Assembly (NCBI GenBank): GCA_035048495.1
Contig: CM068546.1
Location: forward strand, 18,234,435 to 18,298,434
Direction: 5' to 3'
Origin: Euptelea pleiosperma
Lineage: Eukaryota > Streptophyta > Magnoliopsida > Ranunculales > Eupteleaceae
Length of the DNA: 64,000 nucleotides
The notes beneath the pieces are model-generated. The model was not told the origin of the DNA. It saw nothing but the letters and a program-made list of their open reading frames with translations, and searched no databases. Each line of letters opens with the position of its first letter. Positions within the stretch are counted from its first letter, which is position 1. Below are positions 21,106 through 32,135 of this stretch, in pieces. The position numbers were made by a program, and so were the translations under genes.

Positions 21106-22487
21106 ATACGCTAGAATCCCAAAATCTTTGAACCTCGTACGATGCGAATCTCGAGGTAGCGCGTATCTCGAGGCAGTAGGCCCCACAAAAAAACTTTTCA
21201 AAGGACCTCCTGAATATTTTCAGGAATTCCTGGGAATTTTCTAGAATTTCTTCTAGTTGATGGACTTTTTTGCAAATATTCTTACCTCAGGGGTTAGAAT
21301 GCAAATACCCAAATTGATGTAATTTTCTTAAGGAATGGCCTTCTATTTATAGAGGTTGAGAACTCAGAACTTTTTATTTTTAACCGATGTGGGACTAAAA
21401 TTTTGAAAATTGTTTCTTTTCTTTTTTTTTGAATTTTAATAAAAACTTAAAATGTTGCTCGGAACTAAACACAATAACTTTTGACTCGCACGTCCGATTT
21501 GGATGAACTTGATACCGATAGAAAGCTATTGTTGAGACATTTAAAATGGCATACATATAATGTTCAAAGTATTATAAAAAGTCCACTATAATATTGCTAG
21601 AAATAGGGTCATTACAGACCCAATGAAGAAATCGGCCAAGTTGGGAGATTTATGTGGGTCGGCCATGTGATGGAGGGATTCGACGGGGTGCGTACCCACA
21701 GTTCATGCTCACAAACCGTGTGCATATGGAGGATTGAGTGCCTGAACAGGTGAAGATTGGGTCGAAGAGGTGGAAGGAAGAAGCACTAACAGCTATGGAT
21801 GGAGTGCGCACCGTCCAGCAAGATGCGAAGCTGTAGGTGGTGATGACTCCGTGAGTTGCAAACCGTTTTCACGGTGCTATTGAAGGAGAAATGCAGGAAC
21901 GCTGGTGCATGGAGTAAGGGCGGTGTGGGGTGTTCCCTCAGTTGCAGTCCAGTGATAGATGGTGCAAGAGAGGGGCGTTGAACCACCTGATAGTGTTGCC
22001 GGCGTTGCAGTAGCGGTGCTGCCAAGTTGCAGCGTGGTGTAGCAGTTGAGAACGATGATCTCTTACCGGAGTTGTAGGGTGTAGGTGCCGGTTTGATGGA
22101 GGTGACTACAATCAGGAAGAGGACGGTGGTGCTTTGAAGAGGAGAACGTGGTGGGGCAGTCCAGCAACAACGAGGTTGCTGGTTTCCTCTGTGGTGAAGT
22201 AGATGGTGGTGGCAATGCAGCAGTCCGGCGAGATGTGGAGGGCGGATCTGCAGGCGTCAATTAACGAAGAAGAAAAAGAGGAAGACGCTGCACTGTGGAC
22301 GCTCGGTGGTGGCTACCGTAGAGGATCGTTGCAGGGAGAGAAAGGAAGGGAAAGAAAAGAAAAGATAGAGAGATGAGGGTTAGAACGTGAATGATTTAGA
22401 TGGTGGTAGAGGAAGTTGTAGCGGCTGGCGGAGGGAAGGAAGAAGAGAAGAGAGGGGCGGTCCAGCAGGTGGAGAACGCAGCTGGCG

Positions 22488-22515
22488 GCCGGAGTTGCAG
22501 GTCTGCAACTCCGGC
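22488..22515. repeat. 28-bp perfect hairpin in LTR B leader
   Basis: The arms GCCGGAGTTGCAG and CTGCAACTCCGGC are perfect complements around GT. The identical hairpin is present in LTR C at 41354-41381. A weaker one (CGGAGTTGC...GCAACTCCG) follows at about 22636-22658. Confidence 0.85.
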
Positions 22516-23881
22516 AAGAAGAAGACAAAGGCAATGGTGTTGTGGTGCTGCTCGCAGGCGCAGCTGCACGAAGAACTAGGAGAAGAGAAGAAGAAGAAGA
22601 AGAAGGAGAAGAAGAAGAAGACGACCAAGGCGGTCGGAGTTGCTCCCTGCAACTCCGACGAAGATGGAGGAGGAAGAAGAAGAAGAAAAGAAGAAGAAAA
22701 AGAAAAGAAGAAGAAGAAGAAGGGGAAAAGAAGGGAAGGGAGAACGTGGGGGATTGATAAGGGGAGGAGAGGAGGAGATGAGAGAGGGATTAGGGTTCCA
22801 AAGAACCCTATCTTCTCCCCTTTTAAAGCTCCCTAGTTTCCACTAATGGAAATTAGGGATTTTTTGAAATAAAAAAAAATATATATATATTTTTTTAAGT
22901 AAAACCTCACTTTGCTTTGGGGAATTTTCCCATTTAGTGGACCCCCCCTTTTTTTTTAAATTTAATTTAACTTATTTTGAAATTCACGGGGTCCACTAAA
23001 TGGTCGGGCAGCGGGACGATGATGATGGGCCCGGCTACTGGCCCACATGGATCGATGATGTTCATCGTCTCACAAGATGATGTGATAGACAATCTGATGG
23101 TCAGACTAAAGATGACTTGATCAGGATCCAGATTGGCAGGCCGACAGATTTAGAGAGATCCGACGGTCTGATGGACGATCCAAAGGTTCGATGGAAGATC
23201 CAACGGTCCGATTGCTTAGGGAGATGAGACAGAGCCAACAGGCAGGAGTTCTGGGGTTAGGTCAGTAGATCCGAAGACCGAGAGATGAAGAGAGAGAGAA
23301 TAAGGAGAGATGAGATAGAAAATTAGGGGGAGGAGGGAAAATATCAGAAAATGGAGATAAAAGTATTGGCAGAGGATCTGGAACCCTGGTCTTCACTGTG
23401 ACCATCCTCACATTTCTCCAGTAGAGTAGACCATCATTCCTTGCTGACTCATATGGCTTTAAACGCTTTGGTCCGTTTCTTGGTCATTGGCTCTCCTACT
23501 CTCTTTGTTCTTTGGGCCAATTTTTTTGGTCCTCTTATTCAGCCCATATTTGGCCCATATCTTCTAGTCATAGCATGTGGCTCTTCAAGCTTTGACATTA
23601 GGCTTCTGTGGTTGATAGTGGGCCCGCAAGTCTCGAAAATAGCCTGATCGAGTTTTCTGTAAGAGAAACGTAATGAGACTTGATCAAAACGTCTTTATAC
23701 CTAGACTTCCAGAAATGCGTTTAATGCATGCAAATATATCATTTCGTCCAGAAAAATGTGTTCTGCGCAATGAAATAGACTCTCACGTAGAAAAGTGGAT
23801 AATTAGAGCAGTTTTACGTAGGAGAGTGTGATAACGCTTAGAAGATAACAGTGGAAAATACACACTTTTAAACGAATATCA

Positions 23882-26585
23882 CAACCCCCAACCAGCATAT
23901 TGCCAATCCTTGGCAATTAGTGCGAAATAAATGAGCTTAAAAGGGCTCTGCACATGCTGCACACTTTTTCATATTAGCTCAGGGAAAACACTGTTCGTCA
24001 AATCATTGAATGAATGCAAAAAAATAGTTACATGCTAGCAAAGAGTTGGAAAGTTTTGGCAAGACTACAGACTGATAATCATGAACCAGAATAGTCAGAC
24101 CCTGCGTGTGTGTGTGCTCAACATTCTCATCATCTTGCAGTAAAGATTTCTAGATCACCTATAAGTTTGTATGCCTCGACCTCAATTCTCACTTGTAAAC
24201 TACTCAGAATGGAATCACTCAAGAAGGGTTTTCTTCTTTTCTCTCAATTTATATGTGAGGAGATGTGTTGATATATGAAAGCAAAGATCTCACATATGTA
24301 TTATTTAAAGGAAGGACATCTTTAACAGAAGAAGATCTGATGATTGGAATACCACTTCACTCGGGAACGTCAGATCAAACTCTATAGCTTCTCCTTCTCC
24401 AATCTCCACATTTTATGATTGTGCTATCCTAGAATCAAATATGACTTTCCTGGGTTATAATGAGGCTTAGGTTTGGTGTAAAAAAATAAAGGGATACAGG
24501 ATTTCAAAGATCTTGAGCGGATATTTCTATTTTCTTGTATTTTTCCTGCGATGTAGTACCATTATCTAGTTCTCTTTCCCTTTTTTTTGTATTTTTCTCT
24601 TTTCTCGATATTTTTGAGACTGCTCAATTTCTTTTCAGCTCTTTTTCATATTTTTTTTCCATATTTTGTTTTCAGCTTGAACCACTTTTGATTTTTCTTC
24701 TTTACTTTTCTTTTCACGGTATACACATCAGTTATTCTTTTGTCCATCTCAAAATAAGGATAGCCAGTCATGCTTCGTAGCTGGATTGAGTTTTAGGTTG
24801 ATGGGTTTACAAAGAAAAGGCTTTTATAGAATGGTTTAAGGGGTTTCTAGTAAAGTATAATTCAGGTGAGTAAAAAGGCTGAATGGTTCAGAAAAATGGC
24901 CTAAATCATTTTCTAGGGTTTGCACTATCATGTATACTCTCTTGACTAGATACAGAGAAGGTTCTGTTGTAGTAATCTAATTTTGATGTCGTTCCGAGTT
25001 CCATGATCAAATAAAAGGGTAATGAGATCTCTCAACGAATATTGCGGGTAAGAAGAATAGTGAGTCATCTTGTGACTCAGAATTGTTGTATAACCCTCTG
25101 AATTGATTAAAGGCTCGAAAGCTCACTGGGTTAGGTCTCCACAATTATTCTCACAGGATCTCCAGAATTTCTAAACTTAGGATGACTCTGATATTGATAG
25201 TGTACAATTTTGCCGAATATGAGTTTTTCTGAGTTTTCAAACCTGCTGTAGTCACGCTTGACTTGACTCAAAGCTAACTTTAAACAAAAATTGACATCCT
25301 CAATACTGACTTAACGAAGGTTTTCAGCTAATCAAAGTCAGGGTATTTGACACATTTTTGAAATTCTTAAAAACTTTTGGAGAACATCGGAAATCACCCC
25401 AAAAACAAGAAATGTTTTTTTTTTTTATCAAAATGAAGACATGAGTTTTGGTAAATACCCACCCCAACCAAAATACAGCACCGTCCTCGGTGCTCATGAC
25501 TGGGACATAAAATGATGAAAAATCAGTGATGATGATGCAAAGGTTCAGGGAGGATGTTACCAAGTCGGCAGAAACTCTACAGTGTGTGATACCTGATGAT
25601 CTGAAGAATGAATGTACCTGCATTTTCAAATATATAATAATAATTACAAATGCATGAGACTCATGTACTCTAGGAATACCGGAATTGCCTTTCCGAAAGT
25701 ACTAAGTTTTACGTCTTCAGCCAGACATGACGGGGATATATCAAGTACCCCCAACCAGGTTAAAACTCATGGAGACTGAGTGAATCTGCAGTCTTCCTGA
25801 CACCTAAGGTGGAACGAAAACATTTATCCTCTCCCTTGTCTAGGTATACCTGTGTAGAACATGTCTTTCTCAGTGTAGACTGAGAGAAGGACAGTAAGTT
25901 CTCTGAGTAGCCCTGCAAAAGTGTGTAGTTGAGTAGGGAGGAATTGAAGCTTCTCAGTAAGAACTGAGAGGACAGGAGTAGGGGATTCTCTGACCGTGGT
26001 TAGCAGAGTTACAAACTCATTGAGTTTAGCGGGAATGTATCTGAATGGAGCAGATTCCTGCAGAGCAGTAATACCAGAATTGTTTGACTCCGAGATGAAG
26101 TCAGACTCAAAGTGTTCTTGAACACTTGGATAATTTATCCTTGTGAGAGTCCTGAATTAGACTCACCATGACATACGGTTCATCGACAACATCAACGTAG
26201 GGTGACGGGTGAAAACTGTTGACCTCTTCCTCGATGTTTCCTAATGTGATAGGGATGTTCCAATCCCTGCACTCAATATGTTCCTCCTCAGTGGGGACCG
26301 ATAGGTTCAGGACAGCGGGAGTCCCATGTTCTAGACTCGGCTCATCGGTGGGAATGTCTGCATCCAGGGCAGAGAAAGAATTACCAGAGATAGAGATGGA
26401 ACTGGGTTTCTCTGGGCTCGGTCCAGAAGTTGGTGCTGTTAAGGGCACCAAAGATTGAGACTCGGGTTCATCACTATTGTTGCACAATCCAACGGAGGTG
26501 GGGAGGAACGGTAGATCTAGCATAGTTGGGATCGTGCGATCGAGACACAGCTCAGTGTCATGAAGATCGTCATTAGACACAGAAA
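23882..26585 (-). mobile_element. Internal 3' region of the deleted Athila-like element
   Basis: It joins the 3' LTR through the same G-rich tract as 1-209. Further in, around 25690-25740, the - strand reads TGGCTGAAGACGTAAAAC followed by a GGAAAGGCAATTCC dyad. This resembles the conserved block after the last ORF of Athila elements. The long frames in 24535-25629 are T-rich and show no family features. Confidence 0.6.
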
Positions 26586-26586
26586 A
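26107..26586 (-). pseudogene. Unrecognised ORF remnant in the Athila-like internal region
   Basis: An open frame of about 160 codons, acidic and rich in Pro, Ser and Glu, runs from the deletion junction at 26586 down to 26107. The apparent start lies in the LTR fragment, so the true N-terminus is gone. I see no enzyme motif. Athila elements carry an extra ORF after pol in this position and this may be its remnant, but I cannot show that from sequence. Confidence 0.35.
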
Positions 26587-26711
26587 GTGTGTTCTGCGCA
26601 ATGAAATAGACTCTTACATAGAAAAGTGGATAATTAGAGCAGTTTTATGTAGGAGAGTGTGATAACGCTTAGAAGATAACAGTGGAAAATACGCACTTTT
26701 AAGCGAATATC
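26586..26711 (-). repeat. 5' LTR fragment of the deleted Athila-like element
   Basis: The first 126 bp of the LTR are kept (compare 23756-23881), and then sequence jumps to internal DNA. The two copies are almost identical in the shared stretch, so the deletion and insertion are not very old. Confidence 0.8.
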
Positions 26712-26905
26712 GGTACGAGCCGAGTCCTTTCGTCTCCTGCAAGTCCAGTATGAAAAGGGCATTGCTAATGCTCGGGCGGACTTTGGTGAGAACTCTTGGC
26801 CGTCGGAGAGGAGCCGGAGGTAGAGCAGACTGCCGGTGGTGGAGCTGGCCCAAGAGACCCCGAGGTCACCGGGGTTGGAGTCGGACAGTCGTCCGACATC
26901 ATTGG
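26712..26905 (+). pseudogene. Antisense ORF of the Tat-like element, 3' part
   Basis: After one copy of the target duplication GGTAC, the coiled-coil frame broken at 15786 continues with RAESFRLLQVQYEKG. It meets a stop at about 26822, and a neighbouring frame (EVEQTAGGG to SDIIGLLNEL) continues to about 26905, so a frameshift is likely near 26795. A T-rich, polyadenylation-like stretch follows. Confidence 0.6.
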
Positions 26906-27039
26906 ACTGTTGAATGAACTGTATCTTTTTTTTTCTGATGTAGATGCTGTATGGCTTTTTTTTTTATATATGAACTTGAACTTTCCTTGTATTGTAGGTT
27001 CCATTTTTTTTCTTCTATGTTTCCTTGCCTTTTTTTTTT

Positions 27040-27595
27040 TTAGATAGGCCTCTCAGCCCAGCAGTTTATCCCGTATGTGCTGAGGCCCTATTTTGCCTTC
27101 GGCTGCTCATCCAAAAAACATTCGGATGTCTTGGCCCTTCTTATGTTGGACTCCTTATGTGTTGATGTCCCATCTTGCCTTTGGCTTTTCAGCCGAGAAT
27201 GTATAGGCGTCTTGGCCCATTAGGGAGACTTCTTCCTCATTTGGGGAGGGATACGATTCTCATGCAACAAGGTGGTCTAGACCTGCTGTTGATGGATGCC
27301 AACTGTATGTGTCGAGGTTCCGTTCTTCCTTTGTATTTCAACCGAGAAGGTCTGGGTGCATCGGCCCATTTGTGGGACTTTTTTCTCCTTCGAAGAGGGA
27401 TACGGTTCTCAGGCATCAAGGCGGTCTAGGCCTGCTCTTAATGGATGCCAACTGTATGTGTCGAAGTCCCGTTATGTCTTTGAAATTCCAGCCAAGAAGG
27501 TCTAGGTGCCTTGGCCCATTTATGGGACTTCTTCCTCCTTTGAAGAGGGATACGGTTCTCATGCATCAAGGTGGTCTAGGCTTGCTCTTGATGGA
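27040..27595. repeat. 149-bp tandem array between antisense ORF and pol of the Tat-like element
   Basis: Units recur at 149-bp spacing (the word GATGCCAACTGTATG ends near 27307 and 27456), with CTTGGCCCATTTGTGGGACTT and GAAGAGGGATACGGTTCTC. The first unit is more degenerate. The Copia insertion at 27596 cuts the last unit, and it resumes at 33716-33830. Such arrays in this region are known from Tat/Ogre-type elements. Open frames here are repeat translations. Confidence 0.8.
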
Positions 27596-29189
27596 TGAAA
27601 TTCCACCGGTCCGTTCTCTTTAATTCAATATACCTAGAAGGGGGGTTGATTAGGTATTTAAAATTAATTATACCTACACAGTTTTATTGATCAATAGTAA
27701 GGGGATAAAATCTCATGCCTTGGTTGTTTGAAAAAGGATTATCGCAACCGATTCAAATCAAATATACTTCTGTAATATAATGTCTTTTTGTCGTTTGATC
27801 TAATCAGGATAGATTGCGGAACACAAACAAACAATCACACTAGACAAGATATTTTTCGTGGAAACCTTAGTCAAGAAAAAACCACGGGACCACGTCCAGA
27901 CGGAAAGTATCACTAATTGAAAAGTTAAACGAAACAAATGTTACCTACGCAACACCGTTGCAAATACAACTTCCAACCTTAACCAAGGCCCACTGTTGAT
28001 GCGTCCACGTCCTCTGAATCAACGCCACGAATCCACGTGCGCCCTTCCAGCCAAGAAGCCTTATCTACTCATTCAGTTTGGTACACCCCAAACCTACCTT
28101 CGACCTGCTCCTCCAATCTTAATTCTCAACACTCCCGCCTTTGCAGAAGGTGAAAGATTCAGTACACCATGAACCCCAAGTTGCTCAAAAGGTGTTTGAG
28201 TTACACTGGTACTCTCATGCTTACTAGGTTGAATATAGAAGTGAAAAACCTAGGCTGAGTAAAGATTAAGCTCTTGGCTTTGATCGAGAAGAGAACAGGC
28301 TCACAAGATGTGAATGAAAACAAGCTTCTTGCTCTTCGAATGGACACTCTAATAAATATATCATTTGCTTCTCTCTCTTAAAGATTGAGTCACTCTGTGT
28401 CTCTGTGTGTGTTTAGAGAATGCATAGAAGGATTCTATTTATAGAATTCCAAGACCCTGAGTCATGTGGAACGTGGGATAATGGAACCATGAATTTCGAA
28501 TTTGAGAAAACCGATTCTGTTCAAGGTCCAATCGATTGTATACTTGGTCCAATCGATTGGGCCATGTCCAATCGATTGGGGATAAGTGTTCAATCGATTG
28601 GGCTCAATAAGTTTTCTGTTCCGAAGGCACCAATCGATTGCATAGGGTTCTCCAATCGATTTGACATTTATAACTTTCTGTCCCGAAGGCTCCAATCGAT
28701 TACCAGAGTCTCCAATCGATTGTACTCAGAAAGATTTCTGTCTCGAAGGCTCCAATCGATTTCACAGAGTCTCCAATCGATTGTGCTCAAATATGTTTCT
28801 GCCTCATAATCTCGAATCGATTACACAGTGTCTCCAATCGATTGGACTTTTCCACTAGTCAATATAATTGACTTTGACTCGGGTCTGTCCAATGACTAAG
28901 TTTGACCATTATTTTTTGTACATTTTAATCAACTCCTATGACCACTAAGTCACATACCTTCCTAATCAAGCGTACACGATCGTTAACAGACAAATCGACA
29001 GTTACTTAGATGACTCTTATCGTCAACCGTCTGATTCATGCTGTCTCTGTCTTTTAGTCTTTACGTAGTTGGCGAAATATGTGTACCACGGCATCTTCAC
29101 ACTACACTGGTGTTCGTAGGAACGGTTACAAGTATATTTTTATGTCAAACAGAATCTTTGCCAAAATGAATATGAAAATATTCCTTACA
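27596..29189 (-). repeat. 3' LTR of the Copia element
   Basis: It starts TGAAATTCCACCGG and ends ATTCCTTACA on the + strand. On the coding strand a TATAAATAGA box lies near 28436-28446, after the CCAATCGATTGG array. The family is also at 8656-10078, 62978-64000 and, more diverged, 53061-54292. Confidence 0.9.
28530..28850. repeat. CCAATCGATTGG palindrome array in the Copia U3
   Basis: About a dozen copies of the dyad CCAATCGATTGG, or half-decayed versions, are spaced about 20-60 bp apart upstream of the TATA box. The array recurs in the paired LTR (33065-33365) and in the related LTRs at 9535-9730, 53870-53985 and 63910-63990. Some frames through it are open and repetitive, but not coding. 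Confidence 0.8.
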
Positions 29190-31086
29190 ATCTCCCTCTT
29201 TTTCAATTCCGTGACACAAAATATTTAATTATATAGAAGGTAAAAAAATAGAAAATACAATCTTACCCTCTAACATGATTCACTCACTATCTAACACTCT
29301 CTTGGAGATAATCGAACAGATATAGTGTAATGGCTTTTGATCTGTTCCCTGCACATTCTACCAAACAATACATACCATGTAATATCATCGGCAATTAATA
29401 ATTCATATAAAATGCAGTGAGTAAAATTATGCACATCACAAGTAGAGAATTTGAAAAAATAATGAAAAAGTTTTATCCCCCTAAATTTCTCTCCCCCTAT
29501 CTCATGCATCAACTTATTTTTACCGCTATGATTTTCTCTCCCCCTTTTTGTCACAGATTGATAAAGGTATAGAAATATAAAAAAATAACAAGCATGCAAT
29601 TAATATTATCATGAGAAACAAGTGCATATGTGCAACATGATAACAAGTATAAAGACTAAAAGATAGGCATGACGCATAGTCTAAATACATCAATAGTTTA
29701 AATTTCGGTGAAACCATTTAACCAATCATAAATCTTTTTCAAATGAATTTTAAATTTTTAAACCATCTCTGAAAAGATTTACAACTCTCAGAACTCAAAT
29801 CAGATCAATCCGAAAAAATTTGAATAAAAAGGTCAAATCTGAAGTATGCTAAAATTTATGAAAAGTCAAGTTAAATGCAATGCATAATGAGTTTCAATGT
29901 GATTGGCACTAACAAATATCAAACCTAAGATTTTAGACTTAATTACTCAGTTTAATCTTGAATAGTTCAAATGCAGTAAATCTTGACCATTTATCAGAGC
30001 CAGTCAGTCAAACTAGTACACTTTAGTTGAATTTTCAATTTTCTTTCACTTGGGTGTACTGTAATATGACTATCCACTTCTTGGGGTACAAGACAGATGT
30101 TAGTAAAAATCTAAATACTTTACTCAAAATCTGAAGGTATCTTGTATCCAATCATGAAATCCTCATTAGAGCTAATAGGTTCTCACTTAACCCTACATTT
30201 TCAAGTATATTTGCCAATGTGATTTCACATTACTTTTGTAGCAAACATGGCTATTTCTTACTCACTTGTTTAATCAAAATTTCATTTTCAAGTTCTCATC
30301 TTTTGACACTTGGTCGGTTTGGTAGCTTTCACACTCGGTTGGTATGGTATCTCTTCAGCATTAAGTAATCAAATTTTAATATAGATCGGGGCCATATAGA
30401 TTTTACCACATCCACTTGAGGTAGCTCTTTCCATGGAGAACTATCACACAGGGAGGCCAACAATCGATTACATTGCAATTTCGAAATCAACTAAAAGCAG
30501 GAACACAACTAATTTGAAGTTATAAAAAGTATAAATTTATTCCTGATTCCCATAGAGTACAAGATTTATTACCTCAATCAAATCCAGTCCCAACTAGTGT
30601 CAGTCAGTGTGCATGTGAATGACAAGTTAAAACTTATGAACATCCACTAACCGATAATTAGTAAAATAGATCAATCTTCTATATTTTCTAGAATTTTCTA
30701 CAATGATTTAGTCTCAATTTACCTTGTGTGAAGTCCTGGTTCTAGAATTTTCTAGAGTCAATGCCCATCATATTAAAAGCAATGATGCAATGCACAACTC
30801 TAAAACAAAATCATAACAAGATACAAACTAATTTTTTTATTTTTATTTTTTGAATATATGAACTCAAAACAATGCGAATAAGTAAAGGTCTAAAAAAATA
30901 GAAAATAATAAAGAAAATAAAATCCTAAGACAAAACTACACGCTCAACTAATAAAAGATATATAATCATAGAATAGAAAAGAGTGTAAAGAACCACAATT
31001 ATTCAATCGATGGGACAAGTGCCACTAGACTTCATAAGGAATTCATTCTAAATAGAATCTAGATTTATCGGTCATTCTTTTCTCAC
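29190..31086. other. Non-coding internal part of the Copia element
   Basis: About 1.9 kb of A/T-rich sequence lies between the 3' LTR and the gag frame. Pol should be here in a complete element, but no protease, integrase or RT motif is recognisable. Words such as TTTTCTAGAATTTTCTAGA near 30690-30755 are locally repeated. Confidence 0.5.
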
Positions 31087-32042
31087 CTATATGGTTTTAT
31101 ACCTTGTAGGTGTATTTTTTTTCTTTGCCATTTGTTTAGGCGGTGAAAGAGGATCGATATTCTTCTTTTTATTTGTTATCTTATTCTGAGCCCTTTGAGT
31201 CTGGGTACCCTTGAGTTTCATAAGATTAGCAATCTCTCTACTCAAGGCATTCGACTTTTGATGCAAGACTGTCATTTTATGGAGTAGATCTCCTTGGTTC
31301 CCATATGATTTTCTCTTGGGAGGAACTATGGTATCTCTTCTCTTTTGAAAGCAATTCTTGCTCAGGTGATCTCTACCCCTATAGTAATTACAAACAGGTG
31401 TATGCATAACTAGGTCTGGGTTTAGGTTGATCAACTTGTGGTATGGAAGAAACTTTAGCTTTTATAAATTTAGTTCCTGAAGACGATGGGGTATCAGCAT
31501 TATCAACATATCGAAGTCCCCGCTTGTCTCCACATCTTTGTCTCATACTTAGAATCTCATTTAATTTCTTAGTGCTTTGAGAAATATAGGGTAAGTCCTT
31601 TTTCAGTTGAACAAGTTCAAGTTCAAGTGACTTTCTCTTCTCCAGACATTTCTGATAATCAGTTTCAAGAAATTGAACTTTGTCTTGGAGGCTAGCTTTT
31701 TCTTCTTCATGCTGTCTAAAAATAGTTTCATATTTTTTATGCTCACTTTTTAAAGACATTTTAGCATCCGTACAAGTTTGAAACTCGCATTCTATGAACT
31801 TGTTTCTTTCTTGAAGAGATTTCTTCTCTTCTCTAAGCTGACCAACTAGCACAGATAATTCATTATTATCTAGTTTACAAGCAGAATTTTTTGAGTCAAG
31901 AATTCAACTCTATTTGTCAATTTCTTATTTGCTTTGGTCAGTCTAAATCTTTCTTTATATAGCTCTTGATAAGCAGTATAAAGATCGCCTTGATCTTCAA
32001 TGTCTGAGTCACTACGGCTATTGACAGTGAACCCTTCTTTAG
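31087..32042 (-). pseudogene. Copia gag, C-terminal part
   Basis: The first part (from about 32042, MPKEGFTVNSRSDSD) and the main frame (31852-31388) are separated by a stop or shift near 31880. The body is a charged coiled coil (LREEKKSLQERNKF and similar), followed by the family block LNEILS...DKRGLRYVDN. A second frame (31434-31087) carries a knuckle CNYYRGRDHLSKNC, in which one expected Cys spacing is altered to YY. The N-terminal UBN2-like half of gag is absent. The protein would package the RNA of the element. Confidence 0.75.
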
Positions 32043-32121
32043 GCATCTTTATAAATGAAAAGAATGAACTGGTTTTACAAGAATCTAAATTCAGGTGATT
32101 AAACCTTTTGTAGAATAACCC

Positions 32122-32133
32122 GCTCTGATACCA
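32122..32133 (-). promoter_or_regulatory. Primer binding site of the Copia element
   Basis: On the - strand TGGTATCAGAGC follows the LTR end after two bases, complementary to initiator methionine tRNA. Confidence 0.9.
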
Positions 32134-32135
32134 AT

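Larger units (their letters stand above)
16254..21616 (-). mobile_element. Ty3/Gypsy chromovirus, 3'-truncated
   Basis: The element is flanked by GACCC at 16249-16253 and 21617-21621. On the - strand it has a full 5' LTR (19529-21616), an initiator-Met type PBS, gag, protease and RT, then breaks off in RNase H and joins directly to the last 490 bp of the 3' LTR. Integrase and chromodomain are lost. The two LTR copies differ by only about ten bases over 485 bp by my reading, so the insertion is recent compared with its neighbours. Confidence 0.9.
19529..21616 (-). repeat. Chromovirus 5' LTR
   Basis: On the coding strand it starts TGTAATGACCC and ends GGGGGCGTGACA, 2088 bp. A TATAAATA box lies near 21338-21345, and a donor-like site at 21099 follows the predicted leader. 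An (ATAA)n-rich tract occupies 20960-21070. No reading frame in it resembles a protein. Confidence 0.9.
15788..23881 (-). mobile_element. Athila-like LTR (copy B), split by a chromovirus
   Basis: Both ends match LTR A: TGATATTCGC (reverse at 23872-23881) and CCTACTTTCA (reverse at 15788). The LTR parts are 21617-23881 and 15788-16253, about 2.7 kb together. They contain the U3 subrepeats, inverted repeat plus TATA-like box, GAA/CTT runs, a 28-bp hairpin and the intron signals. The internal side (from 23882 up) marks it as the 3' LTR of a - strand element. Confidence 0.85.
15787..26711 (-). mobile_element. Athila-like element, internally deleted
   Basis: On the - strand: a 5' LTR fragment of 126 bp (26586-26711), about 2.7 kb of internal sequence ending in the G-rich polypurine tract at 23882, and a full 3' LTR (15788-23881, itself interrupted). 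GGTAC occurs at 15782-15786 and 26712-26716. Removing the element with one GGTAC rejoins the antisense ORF in frame. Most of the 5' LTR, the PBS, gag and pol are missing, so the element cannot move on its own. A one-base offset at the LTR ends (extra A on the left, missing A on the right) is compatible with later mutation. Confidence 0.8.

Noticed and set aside
22380..22846. Glu/Lys-rich and Arg/Lys-rich frames
   Set aside because: They are GAA/AGA run translations in the leader of LTR B and are open on both strands.
15787..23881. Reading LTR B as a solo LTR
   Set aside because: The flanks of B alone (GTACA and CAACC) do not match, whereas the ends of 15787-26711 give GGTAC on both sides.
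24535..24780. Phe-rich frame resembling membrane segments
   Set aside because: It is a T-rich tract in the internal part of an Athila-like element and starts on a non-ATG codon in a poor context.
27175..27623. Frames with repeated GGLGLLLMDANCMC
   Set aside because: They come from the 149-bp tandem array; the last one runs into the inserted LTR at 27596.
28420..28858. Frames with repeated QSIGL and SNRL words
   Set aside because: They are translations of the CCAATCGATTGG palindrome array in an LTR.
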